From: JAFEDN01 sp963712715
GTDB taxonomy: Bacteria > Pseudomonadota > Gammaproteobacteria > Coxiellales > Coxiellaceae
Assembly: GCA_963712715.1 (NCBI GenBank)
Contig: CAVQJI010000008.1
Coordinates: 62,001 to 126,000 of the forward strand
Length of the DNA: 64,000 bases
Reading direction: 5' to 3'
The translations under genes and the position numbers were made by a program. The notes under the pieces are model-generated. The model saw nothing but the letters and a program-made list of their open reading frames with translations. It was not told the origin of the DNA and did no database searches. Positions 8,880-20,100 of this stretch are shown one piece after another; position 1 is the first letter of the stretch; every line of letters begins with the position of its first letter.

Positions 8880-11753
8880 ATGCGACCACCAACATTAACT
8901 CCAACACTGGATATAGAAGATAACTCATTACCCGTGGGTAATATCCGGTTTTTTGATTCCGTAGTCCCCGCGTTGCTTGAAGGCGATTACCTGTTGACGG
9001 TTACCCCGGAGGTAAAGTTGCTTGAAGTGACGGTTACCCCGGAGGTAAAAAGTACTCAAATCGATTCAAAAGAACTCTCAACGCTGACCGCCGTCACGCA
9101 AAATTTTACCATCAGCGGCCCGCGTTTTTCACTGCCGGGAGCGGATATTTATTCGCAGTACCCGGCGCCGCAAAGTCAGGGCGAATATGACACCCACTTG
9201 CCGCATCTGGTGTTAACCAAAGCGGATATTCCCTGGAAACTTGCGTCGCATGAAGGATCGGGCATCCCCTGGCTGGCCCTGCTGCTATTCAGTGACGAAT
9301 CAGAACTGGAGCCTTTACCTGGAAAAGATTTAGACCAAAATGGCTGCGTCAGCGCGACCGTCGCTGAATTTAAAACCGGGATTGCGGATGCGATTGTTCC
9401 TGCTCTGGATATTTCCAGTGCGGAAGAGCAACAACCCTGCCATTTTATTCGTTTATCCACGACACTGTTTTACCAGATAGCGCCACTCTCAACGCTGGAA
9501 TCTCCGGAACTGGCTCCGGAACTGGCTCCGGAACTGGCTTTACTCACACATGTCCGGCAGGTTAACGTGACTGATAAACAGGACTTGGGGATGGTGGAGA
9601 AGGGGTGGTTTTCGGTAATTATGGCGAATCGTTTTCCCAAGCCAGATGCTAAAAATCGGGTGCATCTGGTATCTCTGGAAGGGTGCGAATCTCTTTTAAC
9701 GGGTACGTTACCATTGGATTCTAAAAAAACCCATGTTCATCTTATCTCGCTGGCTGGCTGGTCATTTCAATGCAATCCGGCCAAAACCTCTTCCGCCACT
9801 GACCTCCGTCAGGAATCTTTTTCTGATTTATTCGCAAATATATTAAGTCATTCAGGCAATGAAGGGATGTTGTTACGCCATCTCCTTCCAGATGGTGAGG
9901 ATGCGAAGGAAATTCCCTCCAGCGCTCTTAATTATTTGGAAAATGGTTATGTCCCTTTGCCTTACTCAACGCGCACGGGTGAAAAAACTCTGGCCTGGTA
10001 TCGAGGGCCGTTCTCTCCGTATGAGATAAATTCAAGAGACTGGCTCCATCTTGCCGAAAGTTCGCGTTCGGGAGAGGGTCTTATGATTTACGATGAGGAA
10101 ACCGGCGTATTTAATCAGTCTTACGCGGTGGCCTGGCAGGCGGGTCGCAGTATGGCGCTGGCGGATCAAAATTTTTCTCACCAATTAATTGAATTCCGGC
10201 GGAAATCCTTACACAACATCAGCCACACCCTTCACCGGGAACGGATGCCGGAAGTACTCGGTAAAGACGAAAAAGCAGCAAGAGTTTTAATCGAGCATTT
10301 TAACGGCAAAAGAGGAAATCTCCCTGGCGATATCAAGAATACGATAGAAGCCAAAAATACTGTAGAAAGAAAGGGGCACGCGGCTAAAACTCCACGTTTA
10401 ACGTTTCACGAACACCGCGTTAAGCGCCGGGAATTTTTGGCGACACGTGCCGGCGAGATGTTACCTATACCCGACAGTATCAAAAATTGGTGCGTAAATA
10501 CCCGGAAACTGCAAGGCTTGCCTTTTCAATATCTGCTGCCCGACGAAAAATTGCTGCCGTCGGAATCAATTCGATTCTTCCATATCGATAAAAACTGGTT
10601 AAACGTATTGACTCAGGGCGCGTTGACAATCGGGACTCACGTCAAGGAAGATGAAAATTTGAATAAGCATATTTTCACTTTATTACGATCTGAATTTAAT
10701 TCCCAGTCTCCGCTGTGCGGACTACTATTACGTTCAGTCATAGTTTCGAATTACCCCGGATTAGGCGTGCGCGCCTACGATGATATCGACGAAACCAGGG
10801 CAACGCTGCTCAAACCGCTCCGCCAGGAAAAATTATCGACTCAAGTGTTAATGTGTCTATTCGATAAAATCCCGCAAAAAATCTGTTTATGCGAGCCGCA
10901 GGAGCAAATGGGTTTTGGAGTGACCGGTGACAGTCTGAAGGAGGGGATAATCGCCATACGCAGTTTGACGGACGGTAATATCGGAAAAATTCTGGCCGAC
11001 GAAAAGCATCCGGCTATCCCAATAACCGATTATCTTCGCAGTAATCAACAGCGGGTACTTGATCTTAAAAAATTAATTCCAAAACTCAGTAGCGAACTTG
11101 AAAATAAACCTTTAACGCCGTGGATGCTGGCGGTTGAATTAATTCGCGCGCCAGAGGAAATTCAATTTATTCTGGCCGACGGACAACGAAGTATACGATG
11201 TTCACAACCCGGCTATGATGCTTCCAGTCGCGAAATACACGCACTTCCCAGGCGTGATTCCGTTGAAGAAAAATTAGTTGATCAGCCCTCCGGCTTACGA
11301 TATTTTGGATTAGTCAACGCCTTACGAATTGGAGTCAATTTAGGATTGCTGGGCAGCATGGCGACAGGATTAATGCCGGATGAACCGGGGCAATTGAAAT
11401 CAGTCGCTATCGTCGAGACTGGCTTTTCCGCCTTAACCACCGCAGGATTCATCACTCGCGCTGTGCGAAGAAAATCACCGAGGACCTGGCAATCGTTATG
11501 CAACAGCTCCGGCTGGTTATTGATTATCATCACCAGTCTGGCGGCGGCGATACTCATTTTCTCGGACAATCGCGATGACACGCTATTAACCAAACTGGGT
11601 TTATTGCTGGCGGCCTGCAGTATTATGCTGACTCATCACGGCGTGAGCGCGGAAATCAACCAATATAATTTTTTCCCACCCTGCGATGAAAAATGCCGCC
11701 GATCATTGAATCAGCCATTGAGTGTGGAAACCACGTCCCTTAACAGGAAATAA
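8880..11753 (+). CDS. Large protein with C-terminal four-helix membrane module
   Basis: The ATG at 8880 follows ATAGGAAATAT and begins 7 bases after the preceding stop; a further-upstream start in the same frame would overlap the previous gene. The product has 957 residues. The N-terminal part holds small internal repeats (two VTPEVK units; PELA three times in a row near residue 212). The long middle is soluble and unrecognised. The C-terminal ~150 residues carry four hydrophobic helices (FGLVNALRIGVNLGLLG, ETGFSALTTAGFI, WLLIIITSLAAAILIF, LGLLLAACSIMLTHHG), clearly related to the C-termini of the next two proteins. It is probably membrane-anchored with a large soluble domain. Function unknown. 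It is coupled to the next gene by a 2-base gap. Confidence 0.7.
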   Translation: MRPPTLTPTLDIEDNSLPVGNIRFFDSVVPALLEGDYLLTVTPEVKLLEVTVTPEVKSTQIDSKELSTLTAVTQNFTISGPRFSLPGADIYSQYPAPQSQGEYDTHLPHLVLTKADIPWKLASHEGSGIPWLALLLFSDESELEPLPGKDLDQNGCVSATVAEFKTGIADAIVPALDISSAEEQQPCHFIRLSTTLFYQIAPLSTLESPELAPELAPELALLTHVRQVNVTDKQDLGMVEKGWFSVIMANRFPKPDAKNRVHLVSLEGCESLLTGTLPLDSKKTHVHLISLAGWSFQCNPAKTSSATDLRQESFSDLFANILSHSGNEGMLLRHLLPDGEDAKEIPSSALNYLENGYVPLPYSTRTGEKTLAWYRGPFSPYEINSRDWLHLAESSRSGEGLMIYDEETGVFNQSYAVAWQAGRSMALADQNFSHQLIEFRRKSLHNISHTLHRERMPEVLGKDEKAARVLIEHFNGKRGNLPGDIKNTIEAKNTVERKGHAAKTPRLTFHEHRVKRREFLATRAGEMLPIPDSIKNWCVNTRKLQGLPFQYLLPDEKLLPSESIRFFHIDKNWLNVLTQGALTIGTHVKEDENLNKHIFTLLRSEFNSQSPLCGLLLRSVIVSNYPGLGVRAYDDIDETRATLLKPLRQEKLSTQVLMCLFDKIPQKICLCEPQEQMGFGVTGDSLKEGIIAIRSLTDGNIGKILADEKHPAIPITDYLRSNQQRVLDLKKLIPKLSSELENKPLTPWMLAVELIRAPEEIQFILADGQRSIRCSQPGYDASSREIHALPRRDSVEEKLVDQPSGLRYFGLVNALRIGVNLGLLGSMATGLMPDEPGQLKSVAIVETGFSALTTAGFITRAVRRKSPRTWQSLCNSSGWLLIIITSLAAAILIFSDNRDDTLLTKLGLLLAACSIMLTHHGVSAEINQYNFFPPCDEKCRRSLNQPLSVETTSLNRK

Positions 11754-11755
11754 CT

Positions 11756-14401
11756 ATGTCAAAGCCTCCCCGATTAGAATATGCGATATCATCCTCAACC
11801 GTGTTTGCCGGGCAGGATGGGGTAGTGACACTGCTCATACAAAATAAAAACGTCACTCCAACCACCGGGATAGATCGTATTATGGTTGATTTTCGCCCCA
11901 ATGTTCCATTGTGGGAAAGTAAGGACTCACCCGAGGTTAAAGTTGTCGATGGTACAGGTTGGCAAATAAAAGAGACCACCATAAAACCGCCGGGCTCTAT
12001 TCCTGTAGGAGCTTCGGCGCAAATAGAATGGCGAGGTAAAATTGCCGCCCAACCGGGAATCTGTACCGTGCGAATTACCCAGTTTCCAGGTGAGTATTCA
12101 GTTGATCGACAAATATATAAAAGTTCGCAAAATTCTGGTTTAGGTCAATTGACTTCTAGCGCTCGTTATGTCGATTATGGCAAATCTTTGAGTTTCAACT
12201 GGGGACCCATTCATCTTTCACAGAATTACAAATTAATTTCATTAAGACTCACTCAGGAAGTCAATGGCAAAGAGGAAGACATTAACCCGAAATCATGGGA
12301 TCCTTTTACAAATACGAATTACCCTGAGTGTTTTCCCGAGAATCCTCGTGACATCTATCTGGTTAAAGGGCTGGGATCGCCACTAAATTATCTGTTGACG
12401 GCCCAGGTTCAAGAAAACGCTTCAACGGGAACATGGAACTCTGTTTGGTATGCGAGCTGTAGTGTTGAACTCAATAAAATACCGCATATTTTAAGTTTCA
12501 ACGTTTCTCCAAATCAAGTTTTTCTGGGTAGTAACACAGAGGTCATTCTGGACTGGGAAGTTAGGCCGGATATAGATATTTGTAATATAAGAGACAAAGA
12601 TAATAATCAATTAATTAGTAAGGATATAAAGCCTAATGGTGAGCATAAATGTACCTATAGATACATCCCGAAGAAGACTACTTCTTTTGTGGTGGATCTT
12701 ATTGATGCTATGGGTGAAATACATTCAATAGATATTGATAAGGTATCTCCTGAATCATGGATCCAATTTTGCCAAAGGGAGCTAAAGTTGGTAAAGATTC
12801 CTGTTCCAAATAACGATTTTAAAATAAATTTTAGAAAATTATCTGTAATAGATCAAAATTTACAAAGTACGATAATGATTTCTTTTGACTATTATCCTGG
12901 TCTCTTAGCAGGACTTATAGGGGAACACGGCAATTTCATTTGGCAACACGGGATGTTTCTAGACAGTTATATCTTTATAGTACCATTTAGTACAAATATT
13001 TATTCAATTGTTGCTGCTGAGATGCATCGTTCTGGAGTAGTTTTTCATTTTCCACATCCGCCGTATAGTGATGCTAAAAATCTTACCGGTACTGCTTTTT
13101 TTGGTATTGACTCGGCAGGTTTTTCCCATCCTATTGCACTTGTCAAAATTAAGCATAGATTCTACTGTGTTACCACTGATAAAATAGTGGTGGGAGATAC
13201 TGCGGAAATTATAAACGGAGCTGTAGCTTGGGGGAGTATGCATGCAGTAGAATATAAGCCTTTGGGCTTTAGTGCCGTTGTTGCGTGTTGCATATTTGAC
13301 TTAAAATTACTAATAGTACATAGAGGGGGAGCGGAGTTCATAATTTGTGATACTAAACCAAGTGATACGTCTTTATTCTTCCCGTACCCGCCCTTATATA
13401 ATTTTGATCCTTGGTCCTGTGAATTTTTTAATTTTGAAAGTAAATTTAACATTACTGACGCTATTACCGCCTGCGCAACACAGGGTGATAAACTTTATTT
13501 TTCCGGGGGAAATTTTATCTTCATAATTCAATATTCGCAGTTAAAGCTGGTAGAGAAGGTACCGATCCCTGTTAAAATGAGGGATATTCAGATCTGTAAT
13601 AATAAATTATATGCTTTGGATATTAAGGGTGAGAACATTTATTCTTGTGATTTAGGGCCTATTGATCATAAAAAAGATGATTCTAAATATCATGCGGCAT
13701 CAATTGGAGTGACGGTGCTAGGTAAACATGAACTCAAATCCCAATCAACGATAGTTAATCGAAGCACTTCTGTTAATCCTCATTATTATTTTGGTCTACT
13801 AAACGGGCTGCGCACCAGCGTGAATTTTGGCTTATTGGGCAGTTCGACGGTTGGGCTTTTATATAAAGCGACAGCGTTAAATTCCGTGGCAATCGTCGAA
13901 AGTTCTTATCTGGCGTTGACTATCGCTGGACTCATTGTGCAATCGAAATGGATAAAACCGGTTGAGGATAGGCCCGAGCTGACATGGAAGCACGGATTAA
14001 TATTGCTCGTTGTGGCGGCGGCGGGGGCTGCGTTACTCTGGTCTGATTTTAATAATAGCGGAGCGGGACGGCGTTCACAGATTGGTATTTTATTGGTTGC
14101 CTTTAGCGCGTTTTTAACTAATTTGATACTGAATTTTTCCAATCAGGACTTTACCGGTTGCAATAAAAAATTACCGCCGCCTACACCGGCGCATAAGGAC
14201 CATGGAGTCGTTATTGAAATACCCCCGATTCGAAAAGCAGATGAAATTGAGGAGGCACATTTTTTAACATCTTCAACTGAGAAAGAACGAAAGTACAGTA
14301 TCTCTAGAAACACTCCCTACACAATGATACATGAATCCCAACCTCTACTTAAAAAAAGAGAGGCGGCAAAAAATTTCAATCTATCTAATCTTTCACCATA
14401 A
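11756..14401 (+). CDS. Tandem paralogue A: beta-rich protein with C-terminal membrane module
   Basis: A product of 881 residues, starting MSKPPRLEYAISSS two bases after the previous stop with AACAGGAAATAACT before the ATG. The N-terminal ~250 residues look like immunoglobulin-like beta domains; the middle (about 370-640) has repeated beta strands that could form a propeller-like fold, unconfirmed. Residues about 676-800 form the four-helix membrane module shared with its neighbours (YYFGLLNGLRTSVNFGLLGS and LILLVVAAAGAALLWSDF). A hydrophilic tail follows. The gene at 14476 is near-identical at both ends but diverged in the middle. Function unknown. The cluster order suggests a membrane assembly, by inference. 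Confidence 0.7.
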   Translation: MSKPPRLEYAISSSTVFAGQDGVVTLLIQNKNVTPTTGIDRIMVDFRPNVPLWESKDSPEVKVVDGTGWQIKETTIKPPGSIPVGASAQIEWRGKIAAQPGICTVRITQFPGEYSVDRQIYKSSQNSGLGQLTSSARYVDYGKSLSFNWGPIHLSQNYKLISLRLTQEVNGKEEDINPKSWDPFTNTNYPECFPENPRDIYLVKGLGSPLNYLLTAQVQENASTGTWNSVWYASCSVELNKIPHILSFNVSPNQVFLGSNTEVILDWEVRPDIDICNIRDKDNNQLISKDIKPNGEHKCTYRYIPKKTTSFVVDLIDAMGEIHSIDIDKVSPESWIQFCQRELKLVKIPVPNNDFKINFRKLSVIDQNLQSTIMISFDYYPGLLAGLIGEHGNFIWQHGMFLDSYIFIVPFSTNIYSIVAAEMHRSGVVFHFPHPPYSDAKNLTGTAFFGIDSAGFSHPIALVKIKHRFYCVTTDKIVVGDTAEIINGAVAWGSMHAVEYKPLGFSAVVACCIFDLKLLIVHRGGAEFIICDTKPSDTSLFFPYPPLYNFDPWSCEFFNFESKFNITDAITACATQGDKLYFSGGNFIFIIQYSQLKLVEKVPIPVKMRDIQICNNKLYALDIKGENIYSCDLGPIDHKKDDSKYHAASIGVTVLGKHELKSQSTIVNRSTSVNPHYYFGLLNGLRTSVNFGLLGSSTVGLLYKATALNSVAIVESSYLALTIAGLIVQSKWIKPVEDRPELTWKHGLILLVVAAAGAALLWSDFNNSGAGRRSQIGILLVAFSAFLTNLILNFSNQDFTGCNKKLPPPTPAHKDHGVVIEIPPIRKADEIEEAHFLTSSTEKERKYSISRNTPYTMIHESQPLLKKREAAKNFNLSNLSP

Positions 14402-14410
14402 GGGTAAGCA

Positions 14411-14473
14411 ATGAGTAGAAACAATAATCTTCGTAGGGCGCTAATGGCGCCCATGTCACATAACAGGAAATAA
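14411..14473 (+). other. Chimeric minigene marking a tandem-duplication breakpoint
   Basis: The 63 bases read MSRNNNLRRALMAPMSHNRK and stop. The first 15 codons match the start of the OTU-domain gene at 17185 (MSRNNNLRGALMAPM). The last three codons and stop (NRK, TAA) match the end of the 8880-11753 gene in its own frame. The upstream sequence AAGGGTAAGCA is also the one preceding 17185. This is therefore the junction left when the paralogue gene was duplicated together with the 3' tip of the gene before it and the 5' tip of the gene after it. A 20-residue peptide could still be made, but a function is unlikely. Confidence 0.85.
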
Positions 14474-14475
14474 CT

Positions 14476-17175
14476 ATGTCAAAGCCTCCCCACTTAGAAT
14501 ATGCGATATCATCCTCTCTGGGTTCTTCAGTCGTATCTGCCGGGCAGGATGGGGGAGTCACACTGATCATACAAAATAAAAATGTCACTGCAACCACCAG
14601 GATAGACCATATTACAGTTAAGTTTCTTCCCAATCCTCCATTATGGGAAAGTGAGGACGCCCTCATTGCTAAAGTTGCCGTTGGCAATGGTTGGCAGGTA
14701 AAAAATAAAACCATCATACCACCGGGATCCATTCCTGTAGGAGACTCGGCGCAAATAGAATGGCGAGGTAATATTGACGCCAAACCGGGAATCTGTACTG
14801 TGCGAATGACCCAATTTCCAGGTGAGTATTCAGTTGATCAAAAAATATATAAAAGTTCGCAAAATTCTGGTTTAGGTCAATTGATTTCTAACGCTCGCTA
14901 TGTCGATTATGGCCAACCTTTGAGTTTCAACTGGGGACCCATTTATCTTTCTCAAAATTACAAATTAATTTCATTAAGGTTACTCATGGCAGTCAAAGGC
15001 AGAGAGGAGTACATTAGTCCGAAAACTTGGGATTCTTTTCCTCCTGAAACTAAAAATTATCCTATGCGTTATCCTGAAGATCCTCGTATATTTTATGAGG
15101 TTAAAGAGCTGGGATCGCCACTAAATTATCTGTTGATCGCTCAAGTTCAAGAAAACATTTCAACAGGAACAAGGGACTATATTTGGTATGCGAGCTGTAG
15201 CGTTGAGCTCAATAAAATACCGCATATACTTGATTTCAGGGTTTTCCCAAATGAAATTATGTTAGGCAATACCACTACGCCAGTCAAAATAACATGGGAG
15301 GTTATGCCTGATGTTAAACTTTGCAATCTAACCGATCAAGACAGTCAATCGATCGTCTCTGATATAAAGCTGGATAGTAATTACCAATGTTCTTACACCT
15401 ACTTCCCGCAAAAATCTACCAATTTTATAGTAGTACTTGTTTATGATGATGGCACAGATGCAAGAATACATCCAGAAGCGCTATATTCAAATGCAAAAGT
15501 GCAGGCTTATCAAAGAAAATTAAATTTAATAAAAAATGTGAATAATTACAAAAAAATTATAAATCTATGGTGGGAATATCTTATGTGTGCTGAGAGTGTA
15601 GTGTTTTTAAGTGATTCCGGAATAATAGAACCGAAAGGTTCCAGGTTATTGATGAATCTTTCGCCTATACCTTTTACATACCATTATTTTCTTCCAATCG
15701 CATTTAACGACTCTGGCAATAAATTTTTCTATGCCATGCTTGTGACTAATATAGAAAATGGGAATTATTTAGGTTTTTGTTCCGCCGATTATTCCAGATC
15801 CCTTATTTTTCCTGCTCCATATTCTTTAAACCTAATTGGTCAGTGGGGAATTCGTTTTGAACCTTTACCTATTTCATTAGTCTGTAGCTACACAGATCTT
15901 GCGCACCCTAAATATTTATATATTATAAGACCCCAGGAGATATGGTCCGTAGATATATCGGCACTTGCAGCGGCTGGGGGGGTAGTTCAATCATTAACAA
16001 ACTGTGGTTCATTCCAGCAGATCGTGTCTTGTTGCTCTCTCCCTAATGATCGTTTATGTATTGTATATAATGGGGGAGACGATTTTTTTATCTGTAATAC
16101 CCTTAGCAATCCTTGGTCTCGTTCCACGTTTAACTTTAAAGCCAAATTTAATATCAATGAAAAAATAGTTAATTCTGAATGCTTGCCTTGTTCTCACATG
16201 GTTTATTTTAGTGGAGCTTCTTATATTTATGTGATGAGTGTTCCTAACTTTCAAATCCCTGATGATCTTATATTACAGGAAAAAATTGCAATTCCCTTTC
16301 AAATTCCTCAGGGAAAATTATCCTTTAATGGGAACGCACTATATTTGCTGGACGACAACTCTAATTTTTATTCTATTTCACTCAATGATAGTCAACCCTA
16401 CAGCCAGGATACCAATAAAGAACGGGTGGGCGGTATTGATCATAAATACGATGATTCTAAATATAATGCGGCATCAAATGAAGTGACGGTGATAGGTAAA
16501 CCTGAACTCAAATCCCAACCACAAATTGTTTATCGAAGAACTTCCGTTAATCCTCATTATTATTTCAGTCTGGTGAACGGGCTGCGCACCAGCGTGAATT
16601 TTGGTTTATTAGGCAGTTCGGCGGTTGGGCTTTTAGATAAAGCGACAGCGTTAAGTTCCGTAGCAATCGTCGAAAGTTCTTATCTGGCGTTGACCACCGC
16701 TGGAGTCATTGTGCAATCGAAATGGATAAAACCGGTTGAGGATAGGCCTGAGCTGACATGGAAGCAGGGATTAATATTGCTCGTTGTGGCGGCGGCGGGG
16801 GCTGCGCTACTCTGGTCTGATTTTAATAATAGCGGAGCGGGGCGACGTTCACAGATTGGTATTTTATTGGTTGCCTTTAGCGCGTTTTTAACTAATTTGA
16901 TACTGAATTTTTCCAATAAGGACTTTACCGATTGCAATAAAAGATTACCGCCGCCTACACCGGCGCATAAGGACCACGGAGTCGTTATTGAAATACCCCC
17001 GATTCGAAAAGAAGATGAAATTGAGGAGGCACATTTTTTAACATCTCCAACTGAAAAAGAACGAAAGTACAGTATCTCTGTAAACACTCCCTACACAATG
17101 ATACATGAATCCCAACCTCTACTTAAAAAAAGAGAGGCGGCAAAAAATTTCAATCCATCTAATCTTTCACCATAA
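14476..17175 (+). CDS. Tandem paralogue B: beta-rich protein with C-terminal membrane module
   Basis: A product of 899 residues, paralogous to the gene at 11756. The N-terminal ~240 residues and the C-terminal ~220 are very similar, including the four-helix membrane module (about 695-820) and the tail ending KNFNPSNLSP. The middle (about 330-620) is strongly diverged. The start is fixed by the duplicated AACAGGAAATAACT ribosome site. Conserved ends around a diversified centre fit selection for different partners or antigenic variation, which is inference. The stop is 9 bases before the OTU-domain gene. Confidence 0.7.
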   Translation: MSKPPHLEYAISSSLGSSVVSAGQDGGVTLIIQNKNVTATTRIDHITVKFLPNPPLWESEDALIAKVAVGNGWQVKNKTIIPPGSIPVGDSAQIEWRGNIDAKPGICTVRMTQFPGEYSVDQKIYKSSQNSGLGQLISNARYVDYGQPLSFNWGPIYLSQNYKLISLRLLMAVKGREEYISPKTWDSFPPETKNYPMRYPEDPRIFYEVKELGSPLNYLLIAQVQENISTGTRDYIWYASCSVELNKIPHILDFRVFPNEIMLGNTTTPVKITWEVMPDVKLCNLTDQDSQSIVSDIKLDSNYQCSYTYFPQKSTNFIVVLVYDDGTDARIHPEALYSNAKVQAYQRKLNLIKNVNNYKKIINLWWEYLMCAESVVFLSDSGIIEPKGSRLLMNLSPIPFTYHYFLPIAFNDSGNKFFYAMLVTNIENGNYLGFCSADYSRSLIFPAPYSLNLIGQWGIRFEPLPISLVCSYTDLAHPKYLYIIRPQEIWSVDISALAAAGGVVQSLTNCGSFQQIVSCCSLPNDRLCIVYNGGDDFFICNTLSNPWSRSTFNFKAKFNINEKIVNSECLPCSHMVYFSGASYIYVMSVPNFQIPDDLILQEKIAIPFQIPQGKLSFNGNALYLLDDNSNFYSISLNDSQPYSQDTNKERVGGIDHKYDDSKYNAASNEVTVIGKPELKSQPQIVYRRTSVNPHYYFSLVNGLRTSVNFGLLGSSAVGLLDKATALSSVAIVESSYLALTTAGVIVQSKWIKPVEDRPELTWKQGLILLVVAAAGAALLWSDFNNSGAGRRSQIGILLVAFSAFLTNLILNFSNKDFTDCNKRLPPPTPAHKDHGVVIEIPPIRKEDEIEEAHFLTSPTEKERKYSISVNTPYTMIHESQPLLKKREAAKNFNPSNLSP

Positions 17176-17184
17176 GGGTAAGCA

Positions 17185-20100
17185 ATGAGTAGAAACAATA
17201 ATCTTCGTGGGGCGCTTATGGCGCCCATGCAACTGGACGCCTGTATCATCAATACCAAAATAACCGCTGGGCCGGATCGGGTTATCCAACGGTTACAACC
17301 TGATTTTACTCTGCTAAAAGACTTTTCCAGCCCAACCCGTAACCGTAACGAAATACAGGATGTATCTACTGCTCCACCTGAAGGTGTTTATTTGCATTGG
17401 ATTCTGCCGCCGGGATTACGTCGGGCGATGTCTGTCACCACAGATACCAAAATGACAGGGGAAGTCACTTCCAAATCTGAATTTCCATCCTTGCCTGATC
17501 GCTGGTTAGTGATTCGGCACTATGGCCCCGCGGCAAAGCGATCCACTCAAGCCTGGGTGATTGAAAGCAATTATATTGATGAAAAAAAAGGGACGACTCC
17601 TTTTCCCGATCCCGAGTTCCCCAATTCCGATTCAACCGGACAAACCCGGATAGGCCGTGCGATTTTGTTATCCGACTGGCAGGAAAATTCAGAAAATTTT
17701 CCAAAATCTTATCTGCCAAAATTAGACGCGTTGTCGCAAGGAGATATTCATTTCTCGCTCCATCAACCTTATTGCGATAACGTATTTTCTTTCATAGATG
17801 ATTTTTCCGATCTGAAGTCCAGTGGCGGTCCCAGTTCCAGTTCAGTAATCCAGCCTAATTTACTGAGTTATTTTGTGGCAGGCTGGTATTCCAAAAACGA
17901 TCCGTTAGAGAAATGCGCGACGGGTTCGATAGAGAATTTTAAAAATCTGCTGGAGCGATTTCAATGGCAACTTCCAGATAATAAAACCGATGTCGCCAAC
18001 CGTGTGATCTGTCACGGCATGGTTTGCGGGGTAAATTGGGACCCGGCAAAATCACCCATTGATCCAGCGAGCGATTTTAAAACGCAAAATTTGCAAGTGG
18101 CGATGGGTTCTAACGCTTTGGATGCGTTGACGGCGTTGCTCAGTAGCCAGAGGTCCAGCGTTATCCCCAGGCAACTTCTCGAAGCATTTCATACCGGTTT
18201 GTTACACAAATTAGAAACCAGCGAAGGCTATGAAGAAATTCAGCAAGACATACATCAGACACAGTTTGGTAGACACTCGGGAGGCACGTTCTGGACAGTA
18301 TCGGCAGAGGATGATAAAGACTCCGATGATTCAAAGTCCATATTAGGATTAACAACTGATCAGGCAAAAGAACTTAATCAATTAAATAAATTGCAGCAAC
18401 AGGTAAATATTCAAACTCGTTTTTTGCAAAGAATGCAATGGGATTTTTATGGCGTCTGGTGGAAAATAAATCGGGCCAGGTTCGAAAATATTAATTTTGG
18501 CAATCAGGTGGAGGCATCTGAATTATTTTTACAGGCATCCATAGATAATTTCGACTCAGACTGGCCACATCACAACGCGGTTATTCTGATCCGTGACTCA
18601 AAGAGCACCAATGACGATATCGTAGGTTACTTTTTTGATTATGGCGCGGGAAAGTTAATGACGAAAAAAAACAGCAGTGATAACCTGACAGTTACGTTAA
18701 AATATTCAGGTTTATCTACGGAAATTCAAAATTTAATCCAAAAAAATCTTCCAGATATAAACGATGAATCGGCAAATTTATTAGACAACACGAATTTTAA
18801 TGCTCAGTCTTTATTAAAACAGGTCATGATAAACCTTCCGGTACCTCCCGATCCAGAAATACTGAGAAAAAAAATCAACGATCAACGGGAGAGGCTGGAG
18901 AAATTAAAGATTGATTTGAAAACCACCAAAGATGCGTTGACCAGTATCCTGTTAAAAGAGAAAAAAAGATTAAAGCCGCTCAATCAGTCGCCGTTCTGGT
19001 TTCCTCAGGATCCCGTGGTATTGATCGCGGGACTCAAATCACCATCATGGGATGCTGTTAATAGCGGGAGTTTGTCTTGCCGATTTCAGGATCAGGTCAT
19101 CAATGGCATACGTCTGGGATCGGATGAAAAAGACAATAAACTTACCGTAGCTAATTTTACCTTGCCAGAGATTCCTGTGGATTTTAAAAAATTAGCGGGT
19201 ATACGCATTGATACGCCTATAGAAAGGCTATGGCAGGAATTTTTTCTTCTGGATCCCATCAACGCCGACAGTTTGTCATCAACCAGTAAAATCACTATCC
19301 CAAAGCTGCGAGAGATTATGAGCCGGAGCCAGGGTAACCCGCAATCTTATTCAGGCGATTTGCCGGCTCACGGATTGCGGCCCTGGAACAATCAACCCTG
19401 GTTTCCTTTGTTGTCCAAATGGAAGATGCAATGGCAATCGATACCGTTCGAATACTGGCGATTCGATGGGGAACAGTATCATTTACAAACATCTGATTTA
19501 TCTTCGTTGCCAAAATCAACTTCAACTTTTGAGGGGAGAAGTTTTTTTGTTCCACAGGCAAACTTTGTATTGAAGGGCATGTTGAGTTATTTGCTGGATC
19601 AGCATCCTAATTTAAAAGAAGAATTTAAGGATTGGCAAACTACATTAGACGCCATCGATAAGCTGGATTTACTGTCTTTTTCTCTTAGCGGTTTGCATGG
19701 ATACCTGACTCAATGCGATTTACAAATGAATCGCACTCCGCATGTTAACAGCAATGAAGAAAAAGACATTGCTGAAGCGGTAGGCGGCGAAGCCGGGCGC
19801 GCTCCTCTATTGTTGTCTTCACATCCGGGTAGTTTTGAACCTGTTTGTCATGGTCAATTTTACTTAGACTCTTTGCAGGTAATAGATCGTTTTGGACAAT
19901 CCTGTCATGTGATTCCTGAACATACTCCTCTTGAACCGGCTCCTCCTGAACCTGCGATTTTCGTCAGTCAATATCTCAGTCCTCCGTCAAGCCCGGGTGG
20001 GCGGCCTTACGGGATTTTTGACACAGTGAACCCCTTTAACATCATACAATTGGGGCCGCGAATCGTGCAAAACAGCCGTCTGGACGCGGAGTGGTTGACT

